From Phormidesmis priestleyi Ana (GTDB taxonomy: Bacteria; Cyanobacteriota; Cyanobacteriia; Phormidesmidales; Phormidesmidaceae), in contig LJZR01000025.1 of assembly GCA_001314865.1 (NCBI GenBank), forward strand, positions 1 through 64,000: a stretch of DNA of 64,000 bases, read 5' to 3'. The position numbers and the translations under genes were made by a program. Under the pieces are notes generated by a model. That model worked only from the letters and a program-made list of their open reading frames with translations, ran no database searches and was not told the origin of the DNA. Positions 1-9,448 of this stretch are shown piece after piece (positions within the stretch are counted from its first letter, which is position 1; each line of letters starts with the position of its first letter).

Positions 1-1
1 T

Positions 2-424
2 GCGCTTCTCGCAGTTCCTTTTGGTGCTTTCGCTCAAACAGCCCCTAGCTACAACTATGTAGGCATTGGTGGCGGCGACGACGGCTTCGTTGTCAATGGT
101 AAAATCTCTATCGCTGATAACATCTCAATCCGGCCTGAAGTCGCAACCGACTTTGACTTCGATGATGGTGAAGATGTCTCCTACCTCGTTCCTCTCACCT
201 ACGACTTTAACAGCGTCGGGGCCGACAACTACATGTTCAACCCCTTCGTAGGTGCTGGTGTCTCGGGTTCTATTGGCGACGACAGTGACGTTGATTTGGC
301 ACTGGTCGCAGGGGCTGACTACCGCTTCGCACAACGGTACGTTGCTAACGGCTCAGTTAACTACACGCCTTTTGGCGATAACAACGAAGTTGGCTTTACC
401 GTTGGCGTTGGCTACCTCTTCTAA
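2..424 (+). CDS. outer-membrane beta-barrel protein, 5'-truncated by window edge
   Basis: The reading frame is open from the first bases and stops with TAA at 422-424, so the 5' end lies outside the window. The visible start is the tail of a signal peptide (hydrophobic run, then A-F-A before QTAPS), a typical signal peptidase I site. The mature part alternates short polar and aromatic strands, and the chain ends in a tyrosine-leucine-phenylalanine, the usual C-terminal signature of outer-membrane barrels. The sequence YVGIGGGDDGFVVNGKISI looks like a first beta strand. It is likely a small 8-stranded, OmpA/porin-like outer-membrane protein of roughly 140-160 residues. Function is unknown. A terminator follows. 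Confidence 0.75.
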   Translation, partial: ALLAVPFGAFAQTAPSYNYVGIGGGDDGFVVNGKISIADNISIRPEVATDFDFDDGEDVSYLVPLTYDFNSVGADNYMFNPFVGAGVSGSIGDDSDVDLALVAGADYRFAQRYVANGSVNYTPFGDNNEVGFTVGVGYLF

Positions 425-506
425 AACGATTGACTGTCGTTTTTCCCAAATCCGTTTTCCCCAGAGTAGGAATCTCCTGAGTCAGTGTGTGTAAGACTCT
501 TATTAT

Positions 507-547
507 GGCCCTTTGGTGTTCGTCTGAACCCCGAAGGGCTTTTTTTG
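507..547 (+). terminator. Rho-independent terminator
   Basis: GCCCTT and AAGGGC form the stem base, extended by GGTGTTC with GAACCCC, and seven or more T residues follow on the plus strand. It closes the outer-membrane protein transcript. Confidence 0.75.
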
Positions 548-576
548 GCACTGCACCAACAGAGCTTATTCGTAAT

Positions 577-631
577 GGGGCTAAATAGCAGCCAAATGGG
601 GACTATTTAGCGGCTAAATGGCGGCTAAATG
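577..631 (-). repeat. 11-bp tandem array containing the ABC ATPase stop codon
   Basis: Five consecutive 11-bp units, read on the minus strand as CATTTAGCCGC twice and then three degenerate copies. The first unit holds the TAG stop of the ATPase gene (625-627), so copies of the gene's last bases lie downstream of it. Confidence 0.85.
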
Positions 632-1731
632 ACCTGCTCACTTTCTTTGTCAAAAAGGTGAAAGCGGGTGAGGTCGAACTGGAGTTCTAGCTGTTCGCCG
701 GGGGTAATTTTGGCGCGGGGGTCTAGGCGGGCGAGGAACTCGGTACCGTCACCGAGGGTGAAGTAGACGATGACTTCGTGGCCCATGAGTTCGACGACTT
801 TGGCAGTAGCTGGGATGCCGACCGGATCGATGCCGGGAGGAACGTATTGCGGGTGGTAGATGCCTTCGGGGCGAATGCCAAAAACGACGGGGCGACCAGT
901 GAATTCGCGGTAGCGCTGCAAACGATTGGCCGGGATAGGGACGGGAATGCCGCCGTCTGTTTTGATGATGAGACTGCCGTTGTTTTGGATTAGCTGAGCG
1001 TCAAAAAAGTTCATAGAGGGGCTCCCAAGGAAGCCCGCTACGAAAATGTTGTTAGGATGCTCGTAAACATTTTGGGGCGTGTCAATTTGTTGCAAAATGC
1101 CCTGGTTCATTACAGCGATGCGGGTGCCCATCGTCATCGCTTCGGCCTGATCGTGAGTGACATAAACAAAGGTGGTGCCGACTTTTTTATGCAGGTCGCT
1201 GAGTTCGGCTCGGGCTTGAACACGCAGCTTGGCGTCAAGGTTAGAGAGGGGTTCGTCCATGAGGAACACAGCGGGCGATCGCACAATTGCTCGCCCTAAG
1301 GCAACCCGCTGCCGCTGACCACCCGAAAGCTGTGCAGGTTTACGGTCCAAGAGCTGTTCAATCCCCAGCTGCTGCGCTGCGGCTGCTACCCGCTGACGAA
1401 TCTCTTTTTTCTTAACGCCTTTAAGGTCTAAGCTAAAGCCCATATTATCGGCAACTGTCATATGCGGATACAGCGCGTATGACTGAAACACCATCGCGAT
1501 ATCTCGATCTTTGGGGGTGACATTGTTGACCCTTTGGCCACCGATGTAGATGCTGCCGTCAGAAATATCTTCAAGGCCCGCAAGCATTCTAAGCGAGGTG
1601 GTTTTACCACAACCCGACGGGCCAACGAGCACCAAAAATTCTTTGTCTTCTAGTTCAATATTAAGGTCTTTAACGGCAACATATCCGTTGTCGTACTTTT
1701 TGGTTACTTTTTCAAAAACGACGCTTGCCAT
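625..1731 (-). CDS. sugar ABC transporter ATPase, MalK/UgpC/GgtA-like
   Basis: Nucleotide-binding subunit of a CUT1-type carbohydrate importer, 368 aa, expected on the cytoplasmic face of the inner membrane. Walker A GPSGCGKTT is at residues 37-45, the Q-loop glutamine at 83, the signature LSGGQRQR at 135-142, Walker B VFLMDE at 155-160 and the switch histidine in VTHD near 194. After residue 240 comes the C-terminal regulatory (TOBE/MalK) region with FGIRPEG. Length and motifs are standard. It is the last gene of a minus-strand operon after the two permeases and the binding protein. In cyanobacteria the closest functional analogue is the glucosylglycerol/sucrose/trehalose importer GgtA; the substrate here is inferred from that. 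The stop codon lies in a tandem array. Confidence 0.93.
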   Translation of the reverse strand: MASVVFEKVTKKYDNGYVAVKDLNIELEDKEFLVLVGPSGCGKTTSLRMLAGLEDISDGSIYIGGQRVNNVTPKDRDIAMVFQSYALYPHMTVADNMGFSLDLKGVKKKEIRQRVAAAAQQLGIEQLLDRKPAQLSGGQRQRVALGRAIVRSPAVFLMDEPLSNLDAKLRVQARAELSDLHKKVGTTFVYVTHDQAEAMTMGTRIAVMNQGILQQIDTPQNVYEHPNNIFVAGFLGSPSMNFFDAQLIQNNGSLIIKTDGGIPVPIPANRLQRYREFTGRPVVFGIRPEGIYHPQYVPPGIDPVGIPATAKVVELMGHEVIVYFTLGDGTEFLARLDPRAKITPGEQLELQFDLTRFHLFDKESEQVI

Positions 1732-1780
1732 GATTTTAATGAGGTAAAGAAACGAGAGAAATTAAGAAATCGCAAACCGG

Positions 1781-2722
1781 CTATCCTTTGACCGAGCCTG
1801 CTAGGAGACCCCGGACAAAGTAGCGCTGTAAGGCGAAAAAGACGGCCATCGGCACGAGCATAGAGATAAAGGCGCCAGCAGTGAGCAGATACCAGTCTTG
1901 GCCTCGGTCGCCCACAATGTTGCGCAGCACTAGGGTGACGGGTGCAACATTTTGGTTGCCGCCTAAGTAAACTAGGGCCACCAGCAAATCATTCCAAACC
2001 CAGAGGAACTGGAAAACGGCAAAAGAGGCGATCGCAGGCATACTCAGCGGGACAATAATCCGCCTAAACACATTCAAATACGAGGCCCCATCGACCGCTG
2101 CTGCCTCAATTAAGTCTTTAGGTAAGGAGCCAATATAGTTGCGTAGCAGGTATACACCTAACGGCAATCCGTAGGCAGCGTGGGCGAGCCATACTGCCAA
2201 AAAGGTGCTAGAAATGCCCATCGCGCTGTAGGCCCGCAGAATAGGAATGAGGGTCATTTGCAAGGGCACCACTAGCAGGGCAACGGTGACAATGAAGATG
2301 ACCTGGCGACCGGGAAAGTCCATCCAGGCAAGCGCGTAGGCGGCAAAAGTAGCGATCGCAATCGGAATGACTGTCGCTGGAATAGAAATCACCAGGCTAT
2401 TTAGAAATGCCTGTCCCATGCCCGCGCTGAGCACATCTTGATAGTTGCTTAGCGTGAACTGAGTGAATTCTAGGGGATGGAGAAAGACCGTCCACCAACC
2501 GCTGCTGAGCAGAGCCTCAGGAGGCCGAAACGAGCTAATCAGCAGGCCCAGCGTGGGCAACGTCCAAAGTAGCGCAATGCCGACAACCGCAATATGAACG
2601 GGGGCTTTGGCCATAAGCTTCTCGAACTTTGACTGCTCGTGTCGCTTGGCAACATAGTTGGGCACCGGGTCGCGATTAGGGGGTTGTGACTGAGCGGGCG
2701 GTTGGGGGGTAGCAATACTCAT
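1781..2722 (-). CDS. sugar ABC transporter permease, MalG/GgtD/AglG-like
   Basis: Inner-membrane permease of the CUT1 importer, 313 aa. It has about six hydrophobic segments and the cytoplasmic EAA loop near residues 203-222 (EAAAVDGAS...[11 protein letters not shown]), which docks on the ATPase. The N-terminal 40 residues are Pro/Gln-rich and cytoplasmic. Its ATG overlaps the stop of the upstream permease by four bases (ATGA, 2719-2722), indicating translational coupling. The ATPase follows after 49 bp. Together with the neighbouring permease it forms the heterodimeric channel. Confidence 0.92.
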   Translation of the reverse strand: MSIATPQPPAQSQPPNRDPVPNYVAKRHEQSKFEKLMAKAPVHIAVVGIALLWTLPTLGLLISSFRPPEALLSSGWWTVFLHPLEFTQFTLSNYQDVLSAGMGQAFLNSLVISIPATVIPIAIATFAAYALAWMDFPGRQVIFIVTVALLVVPLQMTLIPILRAYSAMGISSTFLAVWLAHAAYGLPLGVYLLRNYIGSLPKDLIEAAAVDGASYLNVFRRIIVPLSMPAIASFAVFQFLWVWNDLLVALVYLGGNQNVAPVTLVLRNIVGDRGQDWYLLTAGAFISMLVPMAVFFALQRYFVRGLLAGSVKG

Positions 2723-3702
2723 CGGTTTAGCTCCTGCTGACGGAATCGGCGAATGTTGGCAACCATCACGGGGATGACTAGGATAAGAAGAATAACGGCG
2801 ATCGCACTGCCCCTGCCATAGTTGCGAAAGTTAAACATTTCACGAATCATGCGACTGGCAATCACATCAGTGCCTAAGTTACCGCCCGTCATCACAAAGA
2901 CAATATCGAACACTTTGAGAACCAGCACAATCACCGTGGTAGAGACCACCAACACCGTTGGCATAATCATCGGCACAATAATTCGTCGAAAAATTTGAAT
3001 CTCGCTTGCGCCATCTACTCGGGCCGCTTCGAGCACATCATCTGGGACGCCCTTTACAGCGGAAGAAAGCAACACCATACAAAAGCCCGTTTGCAGCCAA
3101 ATCATAATGGCAATGAGTGCAAAGTTGTTAATCGCTGGGTTGACCAACCAGCCCACGGGCTCAAAGCCCAGCCCGGTAACAATAGCGTTGAGCAGTCCAA
3201 TTTGTTCGGCATCCGCCGGGCGGTAGGCGTAAATAAATCGCCAAATAACGCTGGCTCCAACAAAGGAAATGGCCATGGGCAAAAAGATCAGCGACTTGGC
3301 CACTTGCTCATATTTTACCCGGTCAATCAGTACAGCAATGATGAGCCCTAACGAGACGCTGATGCCAGTAACTAATACTAGCCACAATAAATTGTTGCGA
3401 AAGGTGATGAGGGTGTCAGGCGCGGTCAGAACAAAGAGGTAGTTTTTGAGGCCCACGAACCGGCTAGAGTCGTTACCAAAAAAGCTGAGATAAAAGGTTC
3501 GTAGGGCGGGCAGTACCAGGTAAACCGTGAGCAACAACACGGAGGGACCGACATATATCCAGGGCAAAAAGCCGAGGCGAAGCCGCTCAGGAAATGTTTT
3601 TTCAACCAGAATGTTAAGCCCGTAGAAAATGGCAATGACACCAAACGATCCTAAAAAGATCGCCAACAGTGCTTGTAAAATTAACGCTATGTTGCCGTCC
3701 AT
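2719..3702 (-). CDS. sugar ABC transporter permease, MalF/GgtC/AglF-like
   Basis: Partner permease, 327 aa. It begins with a transmembrane segment (residues 5-30), then a short loop and a second hydrophobic segment starting FLPWIYVGP, as in AglF/GgtC-type proteins. The EAA motif (EAARVDGAS...[11 protein letters not shown]) lies near residues 225-245. A minus-strand Shine-Dalgarno-like GGAGGTGAG precedes the ATG at 3702. The binding-protein gene lies 160 bp upstream, with a 14-bp tandem array between them. The role is transmembrane transport of an oligosaccharide or compatible solute; the exact substrate cannot be read from the sequence. Confidence 0.92.
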   Translation of the reverse strand: MDGNIALILQALLAIFLGSFGVIAIFYGLNILVEKTFPERLRLGFLPWIYVGPSVLLLTVYLVLPALRTFYLSFFGNDSSRFVGLKNYLFVLTAPDTLITFRNNLLWLVLVTGISVSLGLIIAVLIDRVKYEQVAKSLIFLPMAISFVGASVIWRFIYAYRPADAEQIGLLNAIVTGLGFEPVGWLVNPAINNFALIAIMIWLQTGFCMVLLSSAVKGVPDDVLEAARVDGASEIQIFRRIIVPMIMPTVLVVSTTVIVLVLKVFDIVFVMTGGNLGTDVIASRMIREMFNFRNYGRGSAIAVILLILVIPVMVANIRRFRQQELNR

Positions 3703-3749
3703 GATTTAGCTCACCTCCTGAAGTCTGTGTTTCATTATTTCCTCTTCTG

Positions 3750-3805
3750 CTTGATTGTTTTAACTTGATTGTTTGGACTTGATTGTTTTGACTTGATTGT
3801 TGTGA
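3750..3805. repeat. 14-bp tandem array, four copies
   Basis: Four units of the form CTTGATTGTTTTRA lie end to end between the sugar-binding protein and permease genes. Units differ by 1-3 bases. No coding or hairpin role is apparent. Confidence 0.85.
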
Positions 3806-3862
3806 GAGTTTTAGCACCTTGATCAATGTCATATGAGTCAGGAGAGGGGCCGTGAAAGGACT

Positions 3863-5236
3863 TTAGTTGGCGCTGCGCTCTGCTGCGCTCTCTTCAAATT
3901 CTTCGGGCCAGTAATATTCAATTTTGTCGGTGACATCCTCAGCCGAAGCGCCTGCAACAAAGTCCATCATCCCCGACCAAAATGTCCCTGTACCAACGGC
4001 CCCAGGCATTGCATCAGAGCCGTCAAATTGAACAATCTCAGCGGTTGTTAACAACCCAGCTTGCTTTCGACTAATTTCGTCGGGATAAACATTGAGATCG
4101 ACCTGCCTATTAGCAGAGAGAAACCCGCCCTGCTCGGCCCAAATTTCGTGCGGCGTAGGGGTGGCCAAATAAGCCATGAGCTGACGCGCTTCAGGAGTAT
4201 CGTTGAGCATAGAGAAAATGTCACCAGCCACTAATAGCGCACCGTCATAGTCTGGATTGATAGAAGGCGTGGTAAAGAAATCCACATCTTCGCCGAGGGC
4301 CACATTCTCAGGGAAAAAACCGGTAATAAAGTTGCCTTGCTTTTGCATGTAGCATTCGGGCTCTGGGGTGAATAGCCCCGCAATAGAATCTCCCCAGGGA
4401 ATGCTGAGCGCGCCAGTAGTGCCCCCATACACATACTCGGGTTGCTTCACAATCTCGCCAAAGTAGCGAAAGGCTTCTTGCACCTGCGGCGCATTGAAGG
4501 GAACTTCATGCTGAACCCATTTATCGTAGAAGTCGGGGCCAGCGGTTTGGAGTAAAATATCTTCTACCCAGTCGGTTCCGGGCCAGCCAGAAGCGTTACC
4601 ACTCTCCATTCCAATGCACCAAGGCGTGCCGCCGTCGGCGACAATTTGGTCGCTAAGGGCGGTGAGTTCATCCCAGGTGGTAGGAATTTCATATCCTTGC
4701 TTGGCAAAGTTTTCAGGGTTGTACCATACCAAGCTTTTAACCGCAGCACGATACCAAACGCCGTACACCTCGCCGTTTACGGTGGAAAGATCTATCCAGC
4801 TTTCAGGATAGTAGGCTTGCAAGTCTGCTCGACTAACCGCTTCGGTCGCAGGGACTAGGACACCTTCTTCGGCGAGCGATCGCATCAATCCCGGCTGTGG
4901 AAACATCGCAATATCGGGTGAGTCTCCAGAATCTACTCGCACAGGCAGCAGCGTTGTAAAAGCGTCTGTTCCTTCGTAAATAACATCAATGCCGGTCTCT
5001 TCTTCAAAAGGGATTAGCGCTTCTTCTAGCCTCGCCTGTTGGTCACCGACGATGACGCCTAAAATGGTAACGGTGTTAGAACCGGTCGGTTGGCTAATGG
5101 CTGTGTCAGCCTCTGGCGCTGACGGCTTGCTACAGCTAGTTAGCGGGAGAGCGATCGCGCCCAGCGCGGTTAAACTCAGCACTATTTTTTTACACCAGCT
5201 AGCCGCTGATAACGGGCGCTGAAAATAGGAAAACAT
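3863..5236 (-). CDS. sugar ABC transporter solute-binding lipoprotein, GgtB/AglE-like
   Basis: Extracytoplasmic ligand-binding protein of the adjacent importer, 457 aa. The N-terminus has basic residues, a hydrophobic core and the lipobox LTSC near residue 35, so it should be lipid-anchored. The mature part is a type 1 extracellular solute-binding fold, with the early motif FEEETGIDVIYEGTD and the late VGTGTFWSGMMDF block of the AglE/GgtB group. It is the first gene of the operon binding protein, permease, permease, ATPase (minus strand). It is clearly paralogous to the orphan gene at 9449-10798. The C-terminal coding end contains a short direct duplication of GCTGCGCTCT just before the stop. 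Confidence 0.92.
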   Translation of the reverse strand: MFSYFQRPLSAASWCKKIVLSLTALGAIALPLTSCSKPSAPEADTAISQPTGSNTVTILGVIVGDQQARLEEALIPFEEETGIDVIYEGTDAFTTLLPVRVDSGDSPDIAMFPQPGLMRSLAEEGVLVPATEAVSRADLQAYYPESWIDLSTVNGEVYGVWYRAAVKSLVWYNPENFAKQGYEIPTTWDELTALSDQIVADGGTPWCIGMESGNASGWPGTDWVEDILLQTAGPDFYDKWVQHEVPFNAPQVQEAFRYFGEIVKQPEYVYGGTTGALSIPWGDSIAGLFTPEPECYMQKQGNFITGFFPENVALGEDVDFFTTPSINPDYDGALLVAGDIFSMLNDTPEARQLMAYLATPTPHEIWAEQGGFLSANRQVDLNVYPDEISRKQAGLLTTAEIVQFDGSDAMPGAVGTGTFWSGMMDFVAGASAEDVTDKIEYYWPEEFEESAAERSAN

Positions 5237-5338
5237 AAGAATCTTACACCTGAACGAATACCCTAACTAAACAAGGGTTGATGCTGTCTACGCTTGTTGA
5301 CTAGGGCAAAAACTGACTCATGCTCATGATTGAGCAGG

Positions 5339-5383
5339 CTAGTTTTTAACACACTAGTTTTTGGCACGCTAGTTTTGGCACAA
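5339..5383. repeat. 15-bp tandem array, three copies
   Basis: Units CTAGTTTTTAACACA, CTAGTTTTTGGCACG and CTAGTTTTGGCACAA follow one another directly in the intergenic region. Confidence 0.8.
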
Positions 5384-5501
5384 TTGGAATACATCGCATC
5401 TAAATAACGGCTGTATATACCAATGTACTTTTTGGTCCTAGGGCCTAAGCCTATCTTAAGAGATAGTTATGAGAGACGCATACAAAACTTTACACGATAC
5501 C

Positions 5502-5561
5502 TCTAGAAACAACTCTTCTAGAAACACCTCTTCTAGAAACAGCTCTTCTAGAAACAGCTGT
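5502..5561. repeat. 15-bp tandem array, four copies
   Basis: Four consecutive units of TCTAGAAACARCTCT with one or two differences each, upstream of the glycosidase. It is unrelated in sequence to the array about 150 bp before it. Confidence 0.87.
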
Positions 5562-5675
5562 CGGAACTTGTTTTAGCCTGCGTTTTAGCTCGCGTTTTAG
5601 CTGCTAGCAAATAGGCTTAAGACCCGTTAGAATGGCATCCTCACTGATGATCACTGACTATCTCTTCAGCATTTC

Positions 5676-6908
5676 ATGACAATTCCCCCTAGCTCTGCGC
5701 TTCAGCCACCTCAATGGGATCCTTGGATCTTAAAAGATAAAGATTTTTATCGTTTGTTTTATCTTAGCGGTCGTACCGATCAGGAGCCTTGGTGGAAAAC
5801 TAGTTGGATCTGTGAGGCGCGATCTTCAGATGCCGTACATTGGGAGCATAGGGGGCCTGTGCTCCAGCCATTAGATGACCAAGGCTGGGAATCTGGCCGA
5901 TTATTTGCAGGCAGCCTCTCCAAAGAAAACAATACTTATTATTTGTTTTATTCGGCGGCAAGTGCAGCAGATATTTCAGGAGAAGCCATCGGCTTAGCGA
6001 CTTCGACAGACGGCGTGAGTTGGCAGCGGTTAGCTCAACCGTTGCTGGCAGAAAAAAAGCTCTTGTTGGATGCCTGCTTACCAGCTGAAACGCCCACTAG
6101 TATGCCAGCTAAAATAGTTGAAGGCTATGCAGGACGATGCAACTGGTCAAAACACCTACACTGGCGCGATCCTTATGTGATCAAGGCTACGGTTAAGGGA
6201 AGCGAAACTCAAAAATACTATTTGTTTTTTTGCGCTTCTTTGACCGGCAAATTTCTTTACCAGGGGGGGTTAGGCTTGGCGGTAGCTGAGAAAATTGATG
6301 GGCCTTACCAGTTATTGCCGCCTGCTGCTGGCCCCGGCATTTCTCCTAATTTCGCCTCTGGCACCTCTCCTGATATCTCTGAGAGGGCAACTTCTGAGGA
6401 CCTCTTACCGATGGCCTCATCCATCTCACCGAACTCACCGTCCCCACTGGCCTCATCAATAGAATCACCAATAGAAAAAGACGCTAGCGCTAGTTGGCCT
6501 TTTTATCATTTAGAGCGACCACAGATTATTTATTTTCAAGATAAATATCATCTTTTCTTTTCTTGCTTTAAAGAATTTGTCAATCCAACTTGGCTAAAAA
6601 CGATTGGGGCCGAGAAGGTTACTGACTCTACACTGTACTGGTTTGTGTCGGATAGTGTTACGGGGCCTTTTGAGCCGTCCAGCTCGCTGCCGGTTGTCCC
6701 AGGGAGTGAGGCGACCGGGCTATATGGCACGACCTTTTCGCCGCTACCAATGGTTGATGACTGGACAGAAATGAGCGCCTTGGGAAAGGCAAATGGTGAA
6801 GTGCATTTAACAGTTCTGGGCTGGTATCACCAGGATTATACGCTAGCGATCGCAGGTGAATTTCGCGCTATTTGGAACGCTTCGGGGCTCAAGATTATTG
6901 GATCGTAA
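5676..6908 (+). CDS. glycoside hydrolase, clan GH-J-like (GH68/GH32) five-bladed propeller
   Basis: Predicted carbohydrate-active enzyme of 410 aa. Three acidic motifs fit the GH68/GH32 catalytic triad: D15 in WDPW (nucleophile position), D165 in WRDP (transition-state stabiliser) and E280 in LERPQ (acid/base; levansucrases have ERPH or ERA here). Repeated YYLFY/YYLFF/YHLFF strands suit a beta-propeller. No signal peptide is visible, so it probably acts in the cytoplasm. Residues about 220-275 form a Ser/Pro-rich low-complexity insertion absent from a compact propeller. It is divergent from the sugar importer operon, which suggests it processes the imported sugar, possibly sucrose or a related fructoside. 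Motif order separates it from GH43 only weakly, so the family is tentative. Confidence 0.7.
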   Translation: MTIPPSSALQPPQWDPWILKDKDFYRLFYLSGRTDQEPWWKTSWICEARSSDAVHWEHRGPVLQPLDDQGWESGRLFAGSLSKENNTYYLFYSAASAADISGEAIGLATSTDGVSWQRLAQPLLAEKKLLLDACLPAETPTSMPAKIVEGYAGRCNWSKHLHWRDPYVIKATVKGSETQKYYLFFCASLTGKFLYQGGLGLAVAEKIDGPYQLLPPAAGPGISPNFASGTSPDISERATSEDLLPMASSISPNSPSPLASSIESPIEKDASASWPFYHLERPQIIYFQDKYHLFFSCFKEFVNPTWLKTIGAEKVTDSTLYWFVSDSVTGPFEPSSSLPVVPGSEATGLYGTTFSPLPMVDDWTEMSALGKANGEVHLTVLGWYHQDYTLAIAGEFRAIWNASGLKIIGS

Positions 6909-7037
6909 TAAAACTGAATATAAGAAACTACACATAAAAAACATACGCCTACAGGTTCGGCCAAAAGAAAGAGAAAGAAACAAAGTGACTACCGCTTTTG
7001 CCAGAAGAGGATATGGATTCGAGCGCATTAATGTAAA

Positions 7038-7070
7038 TGTATCAACCGATACATAGACGTTTGATACGTC
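7038..7070. promoter_or_regulatory. pair of inverted repeats upstream of a small exported-protein gene
   Basis: TGTATC-aacc-GATACA (7038-7053) is followed by GACGT-ttgat-ACGTC (7056-7070). Both lie just before the ATG at 7087. They could be an operator or 5'-leader hairpins; no regulator is identifiable. Confidence 0.35.
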
Positions 7071-7086
7071 TCAAGAAGAATTCACC

Positions 7087-7548
7087 ATGTTTTACAAGTT
7101 TGTTTTGGCTGGAGTATTAGCGTTCGGAAGCTCTGTTGTTTTTAGTTCTATTGCATTTGCGCAAACGGTGACTACCGCCATGTCGTCATCAGTACCGTTG
7201 GTGGCTGAGTTAAGTGAGCCGCTAAATGAGCCGCTAGTGGCTCAAAGAAATCAGCGTGATCCGGCGTTACGTAGAGATTCGTTAGAAGACGATGACTTAG
7301 AAGAATTGAATGATGGCGATTCGGAAGATCTGAACGCGGTAGGTGGCACACCCGTCACTTTTTCTGTGCGGCTGAATACAGAGCTGTTTGCCAATAGCGG
7401 TGACTTAGTCGAATTTTTGGTTCCTGTTCGCTACAACCCTTCCGAGCGCTTGGCGCTAGAGGCTGTGCCTGTAATCAAGTACTTTCCCGAAAGTACCTCT
7501 GACGAGTTTGACTATGGGATTAAGTTTGCAGTGGAGTATCGGCTGTAA
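7087..7548 (+). CDS. small exported protein of unknown function
   Basis: A protein of 153 aa with a clear signal peptide (residues 1-26, ending AFA before QTVTT). An acidic linker follows (DSLEDDDLEELNDGDSEDLN, about residues 60-80). The C-terminal half has alternating strands (FSVRLNTEL, LVEFLVPVRYN, ALEAVPVIKYF, YGIKFAVEYRL), and the mix of hydrophobic and charged residues resembles half of a small outer-membrane barrel. The ending YRL is less typical than a terminal phenylalanine. I do not recognise the family. It ends in a strong convergent hairpin. Confidence 0.7.
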   Translation: MFYKFVLAGVLAFGSSVVFSSIAFAQTVTTAMSSSVPLVAELSEPLNEPLVAQRNQRDPALRRDSLEDDDLEELNDGDSEDLNAVGGTPVTFSVRLNTELFANSGDLVEFLVPVRYNPSERLALEAVPVIKYFPESTSDEFDYGIKFAVEYRL

Positions 7549-7553
7549 ATGCA

Positions 7554-7619
7554 CATTTAACTAACAATGCGCCGAAGGCTGCGACATCGCTCAGCCTTCG
7601 GCGCATTGTTAGTTAAATG
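7554..7619. terminator. 28-bp perfect inverted repeat, probable bidirectional terminator
   Basis: Left arm 7554-7581 and right arm 7592-7619 are perfect reverse complements over 28 bp with a 10-nt loop. It sits between convergent genes. There is no strong T-run on either side, so termination is inferred from position. The right arm merges with the first unit of the 14-bp array that follows. Confidence 0.65.
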
Positions 7620-7698
7620 AACTTGGTCAAATGAACTTGGTTAAACGAATTTGGCTAAACGAATTTGGTTAAACAAACTCGGCATTAAACAAACTCGA
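7613..7698 (-). repeat. 14-bp tandem array containing the RTX gene stop codon
   Basis: Six units: TTAAATGAACTTGG, TCAAATGAACTTGG, TTAAACGAATTTGG, CTAAACGAATTTGG, TTAAACAAACTCGG and, after two extra bases, TTAAACAAACTCGA. The last contains the TAA stop (7685-7687, minus strand) and the final codons of the RTX gene. Confidence 0.88.
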
Positions 7699-8935
7699 AG
7701 CTGCGGCTGTGTAGCGTTAGGCTAGCCACATTCTCACCCTGGATGATGCCAATGCGATCGCCCCGGAAAGAAATCGCTAGAGTATCGCCATCAGTCGTTA
7801 AGCTGTAATCCTTGCCGATATTACGAGAGCCATGGAGAACAATTTTGTCCTGACCAATTTTGAAGTCTGTAATGCCTGCAAAGTCGTAGAAGCCGTTTGC
7901 GGTGTAGTAAGCCCGATGGCTGTCACCAAGGATAAAGCGATCCTTTCCATCTCCCCCAATTAGCAAGTCAAACTCATTGGCACCTGCATGAGCCGCATCT
8001 GTTCCATTGAGAATATCATCGCCTTGTAGCGCTGCAATGGTATCATTACCGCCGCCGCCTTCGATATAGTCTGAACCAACGCCGCCAACAATGGTGTCGT
8101 CACCCGCACCGCCAAACAAGCGATCATTACCGGCGCTGCCTCTAATAGAGTCGTTACCACCATTGCCAAAAATAGTCACACTCGCATGATTTTCATCCCC
8201 ACCGTTGAGAATGTCGTTTTGCTCACTGCCCTTTAGGGTCGTAAAGTTACGAACAGTAAAGCTCTGAGCACCGATGCCTGGAACATTTTTAACAACCAGA
8301 GATTCTGCACCGAGGTCAACTTCTAAATATGCTTTGTCGCTGTTGCTTCTACCATCAATCGTGTTGTGCTTACCGACCGCGCCAATAATCTCCTCTACGC
8401 TAGCGAGTGTATCGCGCCCGGCCCAGCCTTTATCAACCGTTCCGTATGCCTTGAGTGTAATACCCCGGCCTAAATGGCTGTAGTCTACAGTGTCAAAGCC
8501 TTCGTCACCCGCAATAACGTCGTTGCCCCATGAGCCAATTATCCGATCATTGCCTGCATTGCCGCTCAGAACGTTGTTTTTCCAGTTGCCCCTAATGACG
8601 TCGTTGCCTCGTGAGCCAATGACGTTTTCAATAGAGAAAAATCGCTCGCCGCCGCCTGCGTTGAAGTGAACACGCTGCGAAGCAAGATCAACCGATAGGC
8701 CGCTGCCTAGGTTATCCCACGAAATAGTGTCGTTACCTCTGCCACCATAAATGGTGTCTAAACCAAATCCACCAATGATAAAGTCGTCGCCATCGCCAGC
8801 GTAGATAATGTCGTTACCATTACCGCCGTAGATAATGTCGTTGCCGCTGCCAGCATAGATGACATCGTTGCCATGAGTACCATGGATAGTGTCATTACCA
8901 TGGGTACCGCAAATAACGTTGTAGCGAAAAGTCAT
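7685..8935 (-). CDS. RTX/hemolysin-type calcium-binding repeat protein
   Basis: Secreted protein of 416 aa, made largely of glycine-aspartate nonapeptide repeats (GNDxIxGGxG type), which bind calcium and form parallel beta-rolls. Repeat blocks lie at about residues 10-65, 125-150 and 260-320, separated by non-repeat segments. There is no signal peptide, as expected for type I secretion through a C-terminal signal. I chose the ATG at 8935 (MTFRYNV): it follows an AGAGG about 12 nt upstream, and an upstream in-frame extension to 9019 adds an unrelated Cys/Phe-rich leader. No type I secretion genes are nearby. No enzymatic domain is visible; a surface or S-layer-like role is possible. Confidence 0.85.
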   Translation of the reverse strand: MTFRYNVICGTHGNDTIHGTHGNDVIYAGSGNDIIYGGNGNDIIYAGDGDDFIIGGFGLDTIYGGRGNDTISWDNLGSGLSVDLASQRVHFNAGGGERFFSIENVIGSRGNDVIRGNWKNNVLSGNAGNDRIIGSWGNDVIAGDEGFDTVDYSHLGRGITLKAYGTVDKGWAGRDTLASVEEIIGAVGKHNTIDGRSNSDKAYLEVDLGAESLVVKNVPGIGAQSFTVRNFTTLKGSEQNDILNGGDENHASVTIFGNGGNDSIRGSAGNDRLFGGAGDDTIVGGVGSDYIEGGGGNDTIAALQGDDILNGTDAAHAGANEFDLLIGGDGKDRFILGDSHRAYYTANGFYDFAGITDFKIGQDKIVLHGSRNIGKDYSLTTDGDTLAISFRGDRIGIIQGENVASLTLHSRSFEFV

Positions 8936-9448
8936 GAATAAAAAGCCTCTTTCTTTGTAAAAGAGAGATAAATGAAGACAGCCAGGAACAGCACAAACCA
9001 CCCAAAAAATGCCGCCCAAAAAATGGATAGTTTAAAGTGATGCAGTGATGGTTTGGCCTGCTGACTATCAGTATAAAAACTGACTGCAGCGTATATATGC
9101 CTAGGCCGCTATATAGTCTGAAACTTCATTCAAGTAGTTTTATGGATAGTGATCAGATTAATCAAGGAACCTTGGATGAAACAATCTTGATGATTGATTA
9201 ATGTTGATTCTTAGGACTATTGTTTCTTTAGAATATTGTTTCTTGGGCTAGTAAAACCAGTGGCATCAGCTCATGAAACAAAAAACAAACAATAAATTAC
9301 ATTGGCTTTGTTCCTGATTCTGTCGCTTCGCTTCTAGCCCTATTTGCTTCTAGAGTTCTATGCGCTTCTAGTCTTACGCTTCTAGTCTTACGCTTGCAGA
9401 TCTGAGGTAAAATATGTTGAATCTTCTAACACCTACCTTTTTCTCGTT
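8936..9448. other. intergenic region without a recognisable gene
   Basis: About 510 bp upstream of the RTX gene and downstream of the second sugar-binding protein. It is AT-rich. Positions 9330-9398 hold degenerate copies of CTTCTAGTCTTACG. No ORF with coding character was seen. Confidence 0.55.

Larger units (their letters stand above)
5237..5675. other. intergenic region between divergent sugar-transport and glycosidase genes
   Basis: Promoters for both divergent genes should lie here, but I could not pick convincing -10/-35 pairs. The stretch holds two private tandem arrays, described separately, and otherwise AT-rich sequence. Confidence 0.6.
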
